This document shows positions 10,315 to 22,679 of a stretch of 64,000 nt of DNA, piece after piece. The position numbers and the translations under genes are program-made. Source of the DNA: Ananas comosus (lineage: Eukaryota > Streptophyta > Magnoliopsida > Poales > Bromeliaceae); contig NC_033624.1 of assembly GCF_001540865.1 (NCBI RefSeq), positions 349,713-413,712 of the forward strand. The letters run 5' to 3'. The notes under the pieces were generated by a model. That model worked only from the letters and a program-made list of their open reading frames with translations, did no database searches and was not told the DNA's origin. The number at the start of each line of letters is the position of its first letter. Position 1 is the stretch's first letter.

Positions 10315-12527
10315 GGCTTTCTCGGTGTGAATGTTACAACCACCCTGAGTATTCTCTATGAAAATTTTTGTACTTACTATTTCTTTTCCCAAACTGTTTT
10401 GGCAGATCTTAAAATGGACGTTCGAGACATGGCTGGTTTTGAATCTAATTCGTTTGATGGTGTCATTGATAAAGGTACTTACTGCATTCATGGGTTTTTA
10501 AAAGGTGCTCAAGCGTCTTTTTCTACCAATTGAATAGCTTATGATATCTGGTTTATTTCCCTATTGGAAAATTTTGTAACGTCTTTCTTCTTAGTTATGT
10601 ATATGTCAGTTTATGACAACACCTCCTTGGATCTTGAAACCTGTTCATATAAGATTCTTAGGCCTAATTTATGTTTTGTTTGCAGGAACTCTCGACTCCA
10701 TCATGGTGAGTTATAATTGGCTAGTATACTCTGCATTTTTATTTGGAACATTGCTAATTAATCCATTCTGTCAACTTATAGTGTGGGCATAATGCACATG
10801 AAAATGCAACTAAGATGCTGGAGGAGGTTGCCAGGTACTAAATCATCATGCAAGAACTGATGTTTATCATACGTGAGATTGAAGTCTTAGTTGTTGTTTT
10901 ATGTTTTGTTTGGACCCTGTGATTTGTTCTCTTTTAGATTTTAGTTTATCTTACTTCTGTCAACTTTTCTCTACCATCTAACAGAGTTCTCAAGGACAAA
11001 GGAGTTTACATCCTGGTGCTTTTCTCTTCTATCAAGTAGTTCCTTATTATTTGGTGTTTCTTTCAAGACTAGGCAATAACATGTCTCTCCAACTTATCTG
11101 ACTTATTTTTGTGATATAGATTACGTATGGAGATCCAAGTTATCGATTGTGTGTACTGAAGAACTTGGACATGTGGACAATAAATATGCATGTAATAGGT
11201 TAGTCAGCACCACTTCTAGTGCTTTTTTACTTCTTTTAGATCAATTTGTGGATTCTCATTACTTATGGAATATCCAATTTTTTGGTTTGATATTTACCTT
11301 ATCTTCTTTATACTGCATCAGTATCTAGATAAGTGTGGTGTGGCCTTTTGTCCGAGAAAAATCGTGAGGCCAATTATCTGTATATATTTGCTTCTCATTG
11401 TAATCTTTCTAGTTCCTTTTTTTAAAAATTTCATTTCAATGACTCAAGCTCCATGTCCGCTTCATGTTTCTATTTCTGCTGTCAATGTTGTAGTTTTCTC
11501 TATTGAATATGCTTTGATTAGTTGGAGTAGACAAAATTTTCTCTTATGTGTTAAGATGGTACTCCATCTGAACAAAAGTAATGTTAAAACATATTACAGT
11601 CGCAGACATGTTACAGTGATGTATTGTTCACATAATTATATTACTATTTGGATGATATTTAATAAGCTGCAAGGAATAATAGGTAAATCATAGAAAATGA
11701 GAAGCTTCATGATATGGACCATATCAAATCAATCAATGTAAGAAGTTTGACTTACCTCTACCATGACCTTTCAGTATGGCACTGTTATTAAAATGGCAGT
11801 CATTGGAAAGTCGAAGATATGAACAGAATTTATTCAACAGAATCATTTAGCTGGAAATTTACATGCAATAATTTTGGGAAGCTAGTTTCTTGGTTTCGTA
11901 ATTTAATTATGGCTAATAACCTTTTGAAGTGCTTTTTTCTTTTTTTTTTTTGTGAATGTAAGGTTTAAATCAGGGCTTTTGTTGTTGTGTTGATCTTCCC
12001 AGACGTTTCTGTATGATGTTTCTTTGTACGAAGTTCATGCTATGAAGTGGTGGTGTGAATTGCGACCAGAGAAGCATCCCGCTGTAGCTCTTCAGAGGCG
12101 GTTCTCGCCACCATTTTAATATGCAATATTTCCTTCTTTCAATGTTTACACTGGACATAGTACTGTCTCCTTATGTTAATTAGAATTGTAACTGACGAAC
12201 ATATTTGGGGGTATTGTAGACAGATTGGACAGAAGTCCGGAGCAGAAAAGTTGGGAACTAACCAAACCATTGCGGCTAAACGAAGATGGAACCTCTGTGG
12301 CTGCACTTCTCGGTTCGAACCCAGATGTTCATTATATTTACGTCTGTATTAAGGTAGAAGCCATTCAAATCCACATTGTTTCGTTTCTCATTCCTCGATG
12401 TGATTGTTGTAGTAGCCTAATTCGTGAACTTTATAAACAACTAGTTTTGTTCTCTGTTTCTCAGGATGAATCTCTGCGGCAGAAGCGGAATAACAACAGA
12501 GTTGATCGTGAAGCCAAAGTAGGATAA
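8973..12527 (+). CDS. Class I SAM-dependent methyltransferase, EEF1AKMT4/METTL13-like
   Basis: Nine exons: 8973-9180, 10152-10265, 10406-10474, 10686-10705, 10782-10834, 10985-11015, 11120-11198, 12220-12353 and 12465-12527. All junctions are GT-AG with matching phase, giving 256 aa. The N-terminus has a poly-Ser run, then YWDDRYRKD...FDWYQKY, the family signature. Motif I is LLVGCGNS (SAM binding). VNIDIS-type motif II is NIDISTVVIEAM, and KMDVRDM and VIDKGTLDSIMCGHNA follow. The C-terminal half carries the beta strands that close the fold (VYILITYGDPSYR, VHYIYVCIK). Relatives methylate lysines of elongation factor 1A; the substrate here is inferred only. Intron 2 starts with GTA followed at once by a (TC)22 repeat, and exon 4 is only 20 bases long. 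Family assignment is secure. Confidence 0.9.
10269..10312 (+). repeat. (TC)22 microsatellite at the start of intron 2
   Basis: Uninterrupted TC repeat that begins three bases inside the intron, directly after the GTA of the 5' splice site. Confidence 0.97.
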
Positions 12528-12949
12528 CTATTGTGTATCTTCGTGGCTAATAATGGAGGAGGAAACTTGTTGTATTTCATAATTTAATTCAATTTTGGGA
12601 AGCAGATGATCTTCTTCTTCTCCTTCTTCAAATTAGTCGTAGTGAAAACTGTGAGGCCAGATTTTGGTTATATATTGTTGTATACATTCATTTGTTACTT
12701 GTGGCTATGTACCTGCTGCTAGTTTTAGGAGCCTGGTCCAAAGGCTTCCTTTGATCTGCCGGATTTCGCGATTTGTAGGGAGGCTGTTTTCTGTAATTTT
12801 GCTCTATTTAGACTAAAAGATATATTATTACTTAAAACCTTCCGTTGTTTTGTTTATTCGCAGCAAAATTTGTGTCATATATATCAATAATAATATTTGT
12901 CTAATAAATATAAGTTACCGGTATAATCACGTATCATGTGCTTTGCAGC
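12528..12949. other. 3' end of the methyltransferase gene and spacer
   Basis: Likely 3' untranslated region of the methyltransferase, then AT-rich spacer up to the GC-rich block at about 12950. No other feature is seen. Confidence 0.4.
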
Positions 12950-14340
12950 AGCTTCATGAGCAGAAGCCAAACGGAAGAGCACGAGAGAGACAGAGAAGAG
13001 AGCCGCATGCCCTCGTGCTCGTCGCTCTTCTCGTCCCTGACAGCGCCTCGTCAGCGTCAGACAGCAGCTAGCAGGCGTGCGCGAAAACTGGTGGTCTCGA
13101 CCGGTGGTGTCGACCTGAAGGTGCCGTGCGGCGGACCCGCGGGATCGGCCATCGATGACGGACAACGTACGGCTCGCTGGCCCTTGTGCGTCGGGAGTGC
13201 TCCGGAGCCGCCGCCCATCCCGCTCCCTACCCTGGAGAAGCGCCGCCCCCGCTCCGCCTCCCTCCGCGCTGCCGACTTTCCTCCCCGCTTACTCCCACCT
13301 CTTCGAGCTTACCCGACCGCATCCCCCTCCTCCCCTGCCCCGCCGTCCCTTCCCTCGGCCCGTCCCCCTCCCCTCTCTCCTTCTCGCCTCCCGCGATCCG
13401 CCTCCTCCCCTTCACGAGACCTCCTCTCGCCACTCTCAAGCTCTATGAGTCCCCACCCCGCCCTCCCCCGACAGCTCTCTCGTCAAGCGCGACTCGGCTT
13501 CCCCGAACCTCCTCACCTCCCTGTCCCCGCCACCCGGATTCCTCCGCCCTCCGGCCACCCCGGCCACGGACCCCTGCTTCGTCGAGCTCGTCGCCTGGGA
13601 CAGCTCCACGCCCCTCCGCCGTCGAGGCTCCGCGCCGACGCCAGTCGAGCTCACCGGCTCCGAATGCCCCCACCTTCGCCGTCGCGCCTCCCGGCTTCTA
13701 CCTCAAGAGAGACTGCCGAGTGGGCGCGCGAGGCTCGAGCTCCCCCATCTCCCCCACGCCGACGCGCTCGCCCTCCACCGGCCTCGCGCGAGAGGAGAGC
13801 GCCGTGGGTTTGCTCCACGAGCTGCTCTCCCTCACCCTCCAACAAGCGCCGGTTCCCTCATCCTCGGCAAGTTCTGACGAGTTCCGCCTCTTCCAACGCC
13901 TTCGCTCAGCCACTCACCCCCACCCGGCATATTCTACGCTCGCCTCAAGGCGGATCAAAGACGGCGATGCTGCCGAGGCCTACGACGAGCTCGGGGTCGT
14001 CGACCGCGATGCCTGCTGCTGTGGCATCAAGGATAAGATTCGTGGAGTGAGGAGAGGCACAGGGATTACACTGAGGCGAATGAAGAGGCCGGTAAGAGGT
14101 TTGGAGAGCGGACTTGGAGCTGATGTCCTGCAAAGAACGCGCTGAGACGGGGCGACGCGTTATTAGACTCGAATGCACACCACCGTTTGTTCTTCTGCTC
14201 ACAAGGAGAGGAAAAGAAAGAGGAGAGATGTCATTGTATTTTCAAGCCGTGAGAGTGGGATTTGCTACAGTCGAGCAAGCGATTTGCTTGAATCGTCAGA
14301 ATGTATGGATTGGATTGAAGTCATGCATCATTGACTTCTC
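12950..14340 (+). pseudogene. Frame-disrupted GC-rich coding region, unidentified
   Basis: A sharp rise in GC and long open stretches in changing frames indicate one or more exons of a real protein-coding gene. Protein-like text jumps between + frames: PSSSASSDEFRLFQRLRSAT, then DGDAAEAYDELGVVDRDACC, then ERHRDYTEANEEAGKRFGER, then ELMSCKERAETGR, then NAHHRLFFCSQGEEKEERCH and EWDLLQSSKRFA. Each switch needs a small indel. I do not recognise the family. The adjoining DNA is a noisy duplicate around an assembly gap, so consensus errors are at least as likely as true decay. No reliable start, stop or intron could be set. Confidence 0.5.
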
Positions 14341-14489
14341 ATAACAGGAGTAGTTACGATCAATGCCCGGAGTTATCCTTTGTGAGGCATTCGATTCAGT
14401 GCAGACAGAACCTTTGTAAAGCTTTAACACTTTTATTACTTGAGCGATTTATCTAAAGACATTGATTTGTATAATGTTCAGTACCTGTG

Positions 14490-15690
14490 CATGACGGTCG
14501 ATACGATTACCACTTCCCCATAGTGATCTTTCTTACTAAACTTTTGCTTGGATCAACGTTATCAGTGGTGCTAGTTCAACTTTGGTCCGCATCACTGTGT
14601 TTAACTGTATTGAATTATGTGGAAACCCCCAGCAAGACAAAGTAATATTGCAAAGTCTCCGCTCATTTCTGGACGTGCTTTAGGGCTCTAAATGACTCTT
14701 TACAATCGATTGACTTGCTTATGGTCTAAATTGACCATCTGACAAGCACAGACCGGGTGATTAGTCGCTATACCATTACTTGTTCTTTCTCTTACGATCT
14801 ATTACGCGCTAAGAAGTTGACTGCAGTTGGGAACTGGTTATACTTTGTTATCCTTCACGCTTTAACAGCTCCCTATCAGTAACCAGCATTGCAGGTCAAA
14901 GGGTGACTGGGAGATTCATAATATTAGAAGGAAGACTCTTTTGTTGTTGTTAGTTGCTGTGCCTGCTGCTGTGTCCTTTAAGAGACGTACACATTGAAAG
15001 ACCAAAAAAGTCATTAAATCTTGACGAGTATAAGTGTTTTTTGTATGCCATCTCTCTCGTTTGNNNNNNNNNNNNNNNNNNNNNNNNNGGTATTCCGACT
15101 TTACCACTCCCCATGTGAATCTTCTTTACTAACTGGTTTGTCTGGATCAAATTTCGTGCTAGGTCATTGCTTGTGTGCTAGTTTCAACTTGGTGGTTGCA
15201 TCATGTTTTTACTGTTAGTTGAATGTAATGTGGACCACCAGCAAGACAAGTATATATGCAAAGTCTACAGATCTGCCGATTTTTGTGACGTGCTTAGGTC
15301 TAAATGACTCTTTCTGACATCACTGACTTGTTAGGTACTAAATGACTTCATCTGCAATCCATCGGGTGCATTGTCGTGATTCCATATTGTCTCATTTCTC
15401 GATGCATCTATTTTATCGTCTTTTAAGAAGTTTATGCAGCTTGGGGGAACTGGTGAGTATTTTGTGTCTTACTGCTTTCGAACAGCTATCAAGTAACCAC
15501 TATTTGAGGCTTCAGATGGTTGGACTGTAGATTCAGAATATAAGAAGGGAAGACTCTTTTTGTTGTTGTTGTTGTTGCCGTGCTGCTGCTGCTTTGTGCC
15601 ATTAGAGAAGGTACATGAGGAGCAAAGTATTAAAAATCTTCGACGATGTATTAAGTGTTTGTTTTGTATGCGGACCACCAATTTTGGGTT
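14490..15690. repeat. Imperfect direct duplication flanking an assembly gap
   Basis: About 570 bases left of the N run (14490-15063) match about 590 bases right of it (15089-15670). Shared landmarks include GATTACCACTTCCCC versus TTTACCACTCCCC, CAGCAAGACAA, CTAAATGACTCTTT, GGAAGACTCTTTTGTTGTTG and a CTGCTGCTG stretch. The copies differ mainly by one- or two-base insertions and deletions, as expected for unpolished long-read sequence rather than for an old duplication. Confidence 0.8.
15064..15088. other. Assembly gap of 25 N
   Basis: Exactly 25 consecutive N, a round placeholder size rather than a measured gap. Confidence 0.99.
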
Positions 15691-16815
15691 GTTTGAGAAG
15701 GGTTGTTAACATTCAAAGCCAATTTTAGGCGTTCATCCGTTCGACAAGATGGTAGACATGGATTGTTGTGTTCTAAGTTCTATTCAAATACGCATCTCAG
15801 CTTTAAGTGTTACATATCCTTTATAGTATACTTCCAGCTGACTAATTATATTGCTGCAGAATCTTTACACTGGAGAGTCTGATGAAATGAAATTGTTACC
15901 TTCGTAAACGAAGGATCAGCTTCAAATAAGACTCTGTGATGCGTCATTTACTTCTAAATTTGTCTGATGCAATTTACATTAATTGTATGTGCTTAATTTC
16001 CTGTTGTTGTTGTTATAGTGGCACAATTCCCCATGATAGGCCATTTTGTCTACTTTCACAAATCTGTCCGGCTTTGTTCTCTCTTGACTGAAATATTCCT
16101 TTTTCTGGCCGTGTGTCAGAAAAGAAATACTTGCGGAAAGTACATACCACCTACTCAACCGATCGATATGCTATTTCAATTTATTATGGGAAAGCATGCA
16201 TAATTGTGGAGTGAGTCGCCATTTAGTAAAGGATTGAGGAAATACATGATTGTTTTGACATTTTCTCCTTTGAACGAGTAGTGTTTCTGTATTCATTCTG
16301 ATCACCTTTCCTCGATACGTAGTTAAATAGTTTAGTCTTTTTTTTTTTTTTTTTTTTAAATTACAAAATTAATATGGGAATCGAAAAGAGAAAAAAAAAG
16401 AAAAGATGCAGCTGTTTAATGATATTGCCTTCCAGAGATATTCCATACTATGCTGGGATGAGAGGCAGGTCAGATCGTGAATTGAAGGCTTATTTTATGG
16501 TTCGAAATATTCGAAGCCTTTTCAAATTCCCCTGCTGCCGTGGAAAGGATATTTAACTTTGGACGTTGCTCAAGCCGGCCGCGAGTTAAGTCAAAGGAAG
16601 TAACACGCACGAAGATTCTTTGAGAACATTAAAAATTATTAGATTGTAAAATTTGAATAATTGATAATTTTTAATTTTAAATTAAATTAATTATAATAAA
16701 TTAAATTGAGAAATAGATGCTGAATATATCTATATTTGAGTATCAGAGATTCAGAATAGGCTCATTTATTCTCAACTTTTTTTTTTTAAATATAGTCTAT
16801 ATTCTGGTACAATTC
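15690..16815. other. Intergenic, no gene seen
   Basis: AT-rich sequence with short open frames only and a T-tract at about 16340-16357. It may hold the rest of the damaged gene upstream, but nothing recognisable remains. Confidence 0.35.
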
Positions 16816-16829
16816 ACCTATTCGGCTTT

Positions 16830-17452
16830 GTTGACGGCGGTACGAAGACGATGAACGAGCACAGTATTTGGGAGTCTTACAAATCCACTGAAAGTTAAAG
16901 TTTTTAGTTCGGCGGCTTCTCAGAAAAGAATCCTCAAAGAGATAGGCTTGTCATAGCGAGTGGATATCAGGATCCAAACTGTGTTGCTTTTTGGGATTGA
17001 GGTTGAATCAGCGGATCATCTATTCATCCAAGTGTGTATTTGGTAAGTTTTATAGCTGACAGGGAAGACATCCAAGCTCTTGATCTGGGGCGATGGTGAT
17101 GTGTATTTTGGGATTGTTTCTTTGAGGTATATATATATCGAAGGCGCTCGTCTTATTGACCTAATAATGATTTGATTATCTGGTTATTTGGAGAACGATG
17201 ATGATTTTGGGAATTTGGGCCTAACGCCAAGGGGGATAGCGGGTAAACAAAACAAAATCTCAAGAAAGTGCTGAGGTAGTGGAACCGCTGCTCGGGATGC
17301 AATTGTGAGTACTGCTTTGGTTACCTTTTTTTTTTTGTTTTTAACTTGCTTTGACCATTGCGGGGCTGGGTTGCACCCAATTGTAGCGCTGTAATTCGAC
17401 CAAGGATCAATGTAATGAGCGGGGTAGCGTGCTACTTCCTCTGCAAAAAAAA
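16830..17452 (+). mobile_element. Degenerate LINE fragment (zf-RVT region and 3' end)
   Basis: Translation pieces match the reverse-transcriptase zinc-binding region of plant LINEs: IWESYKSTES-like text, PLKVKVF, then ESADHLFIQ. The fragment ends with AGCGGGGTAGCGTGCTACTT and an A-tract, the same 3' terminus as other LINE/SINE copies here. It has many stops and shifts and is not functional. Confidence 0.6.
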
Positions 17453-17459
17453 AGTTATA

Positions 17460-20250
17460 TTTAGTCCTATATTATGTTTGATGCTGGTGAGGGAGCTGTG
17501 TGTGTGTTGTGTGTGTGTGTTATAGTGAATCATATTAATATAAACATAATTTATTTTAATTTTATTTTTTATTACTTAATAAATAATGCTGATAATTTTT
17601 ATATTTATACCTCTTTTCTGTATTTTTTTTATATATAAAGTTTGATTTAAAAAAAAGTTAATATAATAATAAATAATACTTATTGTTATGTAAAGGCGTT
17701 ACAGTTTCAAGGATCTTACTTGAAGAACAGATGACACGTTTCGAGTGGCAACGGCAGCTGGTTAACGTCCATGTAACCACATCCCTCACTCTTTCGACAA
17801 ATAAAATAACTAAACTGCTGCAGCGAGCCATCACGGATTCTCCACCGTGCTCGAATACGTGTCGCATTTTAATCTGCTATAAAATGATACCCAACCCAAG
17901 TATCCAAAAAACATTTCTGGAATTAATAGGCGAAGTAGCTAGAGTGCTGTTAGTACTAGTTAGTATTATCACCAACGTAAACTAGTACGTGTTGAAGAAG
18001 TAGTTGGATCGATCGATCGATTCAGGTGGGAAGAAGCATTGGTGCTGACGAATCGAGAACCAATCCCCAACCTGGCGTGTTGGAGACACCCACGGCAAGA
18101 TAAGATGCCAGAACGTTCGTCGGCGACGCATTGCCAGCGCTATCTCCCCCCAGTACGATGAAGTGATCGCTACTTGTTAGTTTAGTGCATGTATATTATA
18201 GTATATACACATGAATGCTTCTGTGTAGAGCAATTCCACTAGTCGCTCAGCGTTTCCTTCTTTATAATTTTCCACGTAATAGTTGGTGGGGATATCTTTG
18301 ACCGGATTTCGCAAGTGGGTACTTCACGCACGGTGTGCACGACGGAGCTGGGGAGGGAATGATGGCGGCGTACGCGCGGAGTTCGAGTAAGCGGCGGGGT
18401 GACGTGCTGACTTCGTGCGACACCGTCGAGTCGACAAGGTAGTGGATCAAAGACATCAGGCCTACACGGTGTATCATCAAAATTAATCAATTTAGGCAAT
18501 TATTTTATCTAATATATATGTATATATAATAGAAGAGAGAGATGAAAGAGAGTTTTCGGTACTATACTATCAATCGTATCCAACTGTCTACAATAGCTAC
18601 GATATTATCGATTTTTTTGTTCGGTTATAATCTATTCTTTGATTTATTTGTCTATTAGAGTTATTAGATTGTGATTGTACTATAGTATTAACAACTAACT
18701 ACTTACCTTACTAACTAACCGTTACGTCTGTTCATCAAGGAGAACTATAAAATTTTTTCTGAATAACACAAGATTTTGTATTTTGTATTATAATACGTAC
18801 AATAACCTTAATTCTATATATATTTTATTATTTAATTTCATTTGGTACCATTATATTGTGCCCAGTAAATTAATTCAGCACTCTTTTTTCTTTCTATTTT
18901 TGGTCGGAAATATTTGAGTACAGGGGTTGCATGTAACATATCCGATAGCGGCGGATCCGAAGGGGAGGGATCAAGAGCTGAAACATGGTGACCCGGAAAC
19001 TGCAAGAAGGACTCAAGGGTAAGACTTCTCGTCGCAGGCTCTCACACTCATTGTGGAACCTGATTAAGCGGTACTTTTTATAATTTAACCCGCTTTTGCA
19101 GTTTAAATCTAATGATTGGAATCTTTGCATGAATTGAAGCTTTGGTTGGGATTACGTTACTAAAAAAAAAAAACTGTTCAGTATTCGCTGATTTTAAGGT
19201 GCTTTTTATGTGGTTTAAATTTGCGGCAGCTTCTTTAATTCAAACCAATTCCTTAATGAAAAAGTCATAGTATTTTTTTTTTTTTTGAGAAATTATGTAG
19301 CCCTGCACCCGCCCTTCCGTTTATTTTTTTAGAAATAAAACTTATTGAAATGTAATGAATCTATGATTCGATTGGGGTCCTAGAATACCAACCACAAAGT
19401 CCCAGAGTATTTATTATAATAGAAAGGTGGTATTTTATCTCGATGAGATAACGCAGAAGACTTTGGCGACTGTACCTATCATCCCTTAGGTATTAATTGC
19501 AAAGTTTGTTCGCAAACGAGCGAGAGCTCAAAAGGCGTGCGCAATATGGCAGTTAAAATTGTCATGAATCTGAAGCAACAGAGGCTTCAAATCTGAAACC
19601 ATTTTTATCAAAATTCTTTGTTACTCTCTAACAATTGATTAGAGTAGGTATCTTCTCAGAATTTTGATGTAAGGTTTGCTGTTATGTTTAGTTATATGGG
19701 GTGTCTCTGTTGGCGAAGATTGGTATGCTGATGAAGTGATAAAATATTTGAGAATACAAGTTATGCCTTCCTTACAAGTTGTAACTCGTAGAGAGTTTAT
19801 TTTTTTCTTTTTTTCTTTCAGTTTTTGTTTTATTTTTAAAATCGGGAGGTGATAAGATTGGGTAGAAATAGCGTGGCCCTTTACAGATAGTGCGCATTCA
19901 AATCCATTTTGATTTTATTCTAGCGCCATTCAAAATTTGATATATGAACACGCATTAGCTGTTAAATAAGCACCATGATTGCGACGTCACATGTTGTACA
20001 CACATGTAGAACACATGTCAAAATTCATTATATAATAAGGTTTAAATTTTTTTTTTTTTTAAAAAAAAACAATTAATCGGACTAGTTTCTTTTGGCCCAC
20101 CTAGATAAGACAGTACTGTTGTAAGATCGAGCTTTCTGGATTACGAAGAATCGTTTCTATTCTTGTGAGAGTTGCTTCGTACAACAACTAGTTAATTACT
20201 AGCTACTACACATAGCTTCCTTTCTTCTCAATTGGATTTACCCGAACCAC
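17460..20250. other. Intergenic, no gene seen
   Basis: Includes a short TG repeat near 17499-17520, AT-rich DNA, and GC-richer islands at 18000-18150 and 18290-18480 with no coherent protein. A T-tract followed by GAGAAAT at about 19275-19295 looks like another minus-strand LINE 3' tail. A long T/A homopolymer lies at 20047-20069. Confidence 0.4.
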
Positions 20251-20260
20251 GTACCCTCAG

Positions 20261-20506
20261 GTGAAGGCGAGCTTTCTGTATCCGGCGTCGACGGGGCGCA
20301 ACATGGATGAGGTGTTGAGGGTGGTGGACTCGGTGCAAAAGGCGGCGAAGCACAAGGTGGCGACCCCTGCGAATTGGAAGCCCGGCGAGCCCGTCGTGAT
20401 CGGGCCCAGCGTGACCGACGAGGAGGCCAAGAAAATGTTCCCCAACGGATGGGAGACTGCTGATCTCCCCTCCAAGAAGGGATACCTACGCTTCACCAAC
20501 GTCTAA
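20261..20506 (+). pseudogene. PER1: 1-Cys peroxiredoxin, orphan last exon
   Basis: After a proper 3' splice site (CCCTCAG at 20254-20260) an open frame of 81 aa reads [15 protein letters not shown]...[17 protein letters not shown]...[10 protein letters not shown] and a stop. This is the conserved C-terminal part of plant 1-Cys peroxiredoxin (usual length about 220 aa), a seed antioxidant that reduces peroxides. The N-terminal exons with the peroxidatic Cys (PVCTTE region) are not found on either strand between 16.8 and 20.26 kb. The exon shows no stop or frame damage, so the loss or transfer may be recent, or the rest may be misassembled. Identity of the fragment is secure; function is unlikely. 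Confidence 0.85.
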
Positions 20507-20509
20507 ACC

Positions 20510-22140
20510 CATACATATATCTATGCACAAGTTAAAAATAGGTCGAGTTAATACATAATATCAAATGTTATGGACGTAGTGTACTACCTGTAAGTCTATA
20601 TATGTGTGTGTTTTTATGTATATGTATGCTTGTGCTGTGTGCGCTGAGGTGCATGGATTGCAAAGAGACTAGTTCGACTCTTTTTAACTTCCATTTTGGG
20701 ATCTGAATGTTAAGCGCGTACGTATCTGGCTTATGTTGCAAATGTGGATGTTAACGTAGAACTTTAATTTCCAGCTTGTTGATCTGATTCTATTGCAGTG
20801 TGAGGAATAGTGCACGACATATATGTAGGTTCTGCGCAAATTGTGTTTGGTACTTCTGGTTAAGATTTCTTGCTTAGGATTTTTACCTGAGTTGTTATTA
20901 GAAAAACAGAGAGAGATTAGATTTTAGGGACAGGTAATGAGATGTAAATTTTAGATAGAAAGAGAGTAATCCTACTGCATATGCATTGATTCAAATAATT
21001 TTCTGAACGCTTGAGATGTGATTTGTTAGCTCACGAACTTGTAATTAAAGACTAATATAACTACTAGTTCTTTTATTGAAGTTTGTGTGTAATTAAATAA
21101 GGGCTCAATTGAGGCTTGTGATGTGGTAGTTCTCAAATTAAATTTGTAGTAATTATTGGCTAAATTTTTTAAATGGTTCAAATTAAGTTTGCACTAAGTG
21201 GTGATGCCGTTGATAGGTGTTATGATAGTAGTATAGTAATATAGTAATATTTTAGTTTATGACGTGAAAATAATTAGATGTTGCACTACTGCTGTGTTAA
21301 CGGTACATTATAATAATGTAAAAATTTTAGTCAGAAATTATGATAGGATATTACAGTTTAAGGATTAAAATGTTTATAATTTAAGGATCAAAAGTGCAAT
21401 TAGTCTAGAAAACGAAAGAAAAAATAGGGACCTGGTGAATTTTATGTTGAAGCAGATTTTCAAGTAAAATAAAATTTATGCGATTTTTTTTTGTTTTTTA
21501 TTTTTTATAGATATGGAGTTGAAATTTTTAAGGAGTCGAAATTTTTTAACTTTTACGTATACCTTATAATTGACTTCAGTTTGAATGAGGTGAAGTTAAT
21601 TACAGTATTTAAAAGAATTTAAATTTTGAGTAAAAATAAAATTACTTTGAACTAAATAATAAAAATAAATATGTACTGCTGATAGTTAATTTATTTTTTT
21701 CACTTTTGGTGGCCCAAAAAATTATATGTGTACAGTGCTCCTACAGGCCGCATCCCAAGGAACGCAACACGTGCCCTGAATATATACAATAATTAAGACA
21801 ATACCTGATTAGGACAGGTTTCCGAATGCTCCATTATATCTTAAAAAATCATAATTTTTTTAAGATCTGTACGCCAAAGCGTAATCAATGACGAATCAAA
21901 TTAAAAATGTTCCTGCTATAAGATTTCCTTCCCTCAATGAGAACTTTTAATTGTTCTGTGCTCTGTGCTTAGCAGTAATTAATAAAACCCTACTCAAATT
22001 ATGTAGTATTTTTTCTCCTCTCCTTCATAGCAAAGAGTGAATCTTCTTGAAGATACAACAGGTGTAGGGCGATCATCACATCACTGCAGAAACAACGTTG
22101 CTGCACATGCTCCGTATATATCTTCGTAAGACCACCAAAT
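20510..22140. other. 3' flank of the peroxiredoxin exon and AT-rich spacer
   Basis: Possible 3' untranslated DNA just after 20506, then AT-rich sequence with no open frame of note. Confidence 0.4.
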
Positions 22141-22162
22141 TATATATATATATATATATATA

Positions 22163-22422
22163 GAGAAGGACTACTGTGCTATTAGGAGCACAGCAGTCCT
22201 TATGCTACTAATTTTTTAATCACCCATCAAGTTTGATGGGTGGCTAGAATGAGAGAGAGAAGAGATATTGGGGAGAAATTGGGTGCTTAAATCTCTCTTC
22301 TCCTTGAATTTCTCTTCAATATCGCCTCCCTCTCTCATTCTAACCACCCATCAAATTTGATAGGTGGTTAGAAAGTTAGGAGCACAAGAGCTGCTGTGCT
22401 TCTAATAGCACAGTAGCCCTAC
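22163..22422. mobile_element. Foldback MITE 1 inside a (TA)n tract
   Basis: About 260 bp forming one long imperfect inverted repeat. The left end (GGACTACTGTGCTATTAGGA) pairs with the right end, and pairing continues through CACCCATCAA...TTGATGGGTG and GAGAGAG motifs to a loop near 22285. Each arm also holds its own smaller palindromes. (TA)n repeats flank both ends, so the target was TA. No coding capacity. It resembles the micron elements of rice, which sit in (TA)n microsatellites. Confidence 0.85.
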
Positions 22423-22446
22423 TATATATATATATATATATATATA

Positions 22447-22676
22447 ACTAAGCTAATATACTATTAATAGCATTAAGTAATTGATGCTACCAAGTTTTTG
22501 GCCATTGGATCAAGAGATGTGCGATTAGGATGATGTGGTCCCCCTAGGGTTGAGTGGATGGTTGGTTGAAAAGTAAGATCTAACGGATGAAAATGATCAA
22601 AAAGGTAGATCTAACGCCGAAAAACTTGGTAGCACCAAGTGCTTGGTGCTATTAATAGTATAGTAGCCGGACTCTA
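22447..22676. mobile_element. MITE 2 inside the same (TA)n tract
   Basis: About 230 bp with terminal inverted repeats of about 50 bp: ATACTATTAATAGCA...GCTACCAAGTTTTT at the left matches the complement of the right end. The middle is unrelated to MITE 1. (TA)n lies on both sides. Non-coding and non-autonomous. Confidence 0.8.
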
Positions 22677-22679
22677 CAT

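Noticed and set aside
12938..14050. A 370-residue Pro/Arg/Ser-rich frame as a real protein
   Set aside because: It is a high-GC shadow frame. Protein-like blocks lie in other frames and shift along the region.
17990..18140. Minus-strand text with GGDSAG as a carboxylesterase (GID1-like) fragment
   Set aside because: The motif is short, flanking sequence does not match the family, and no other esterase block was found nearby.
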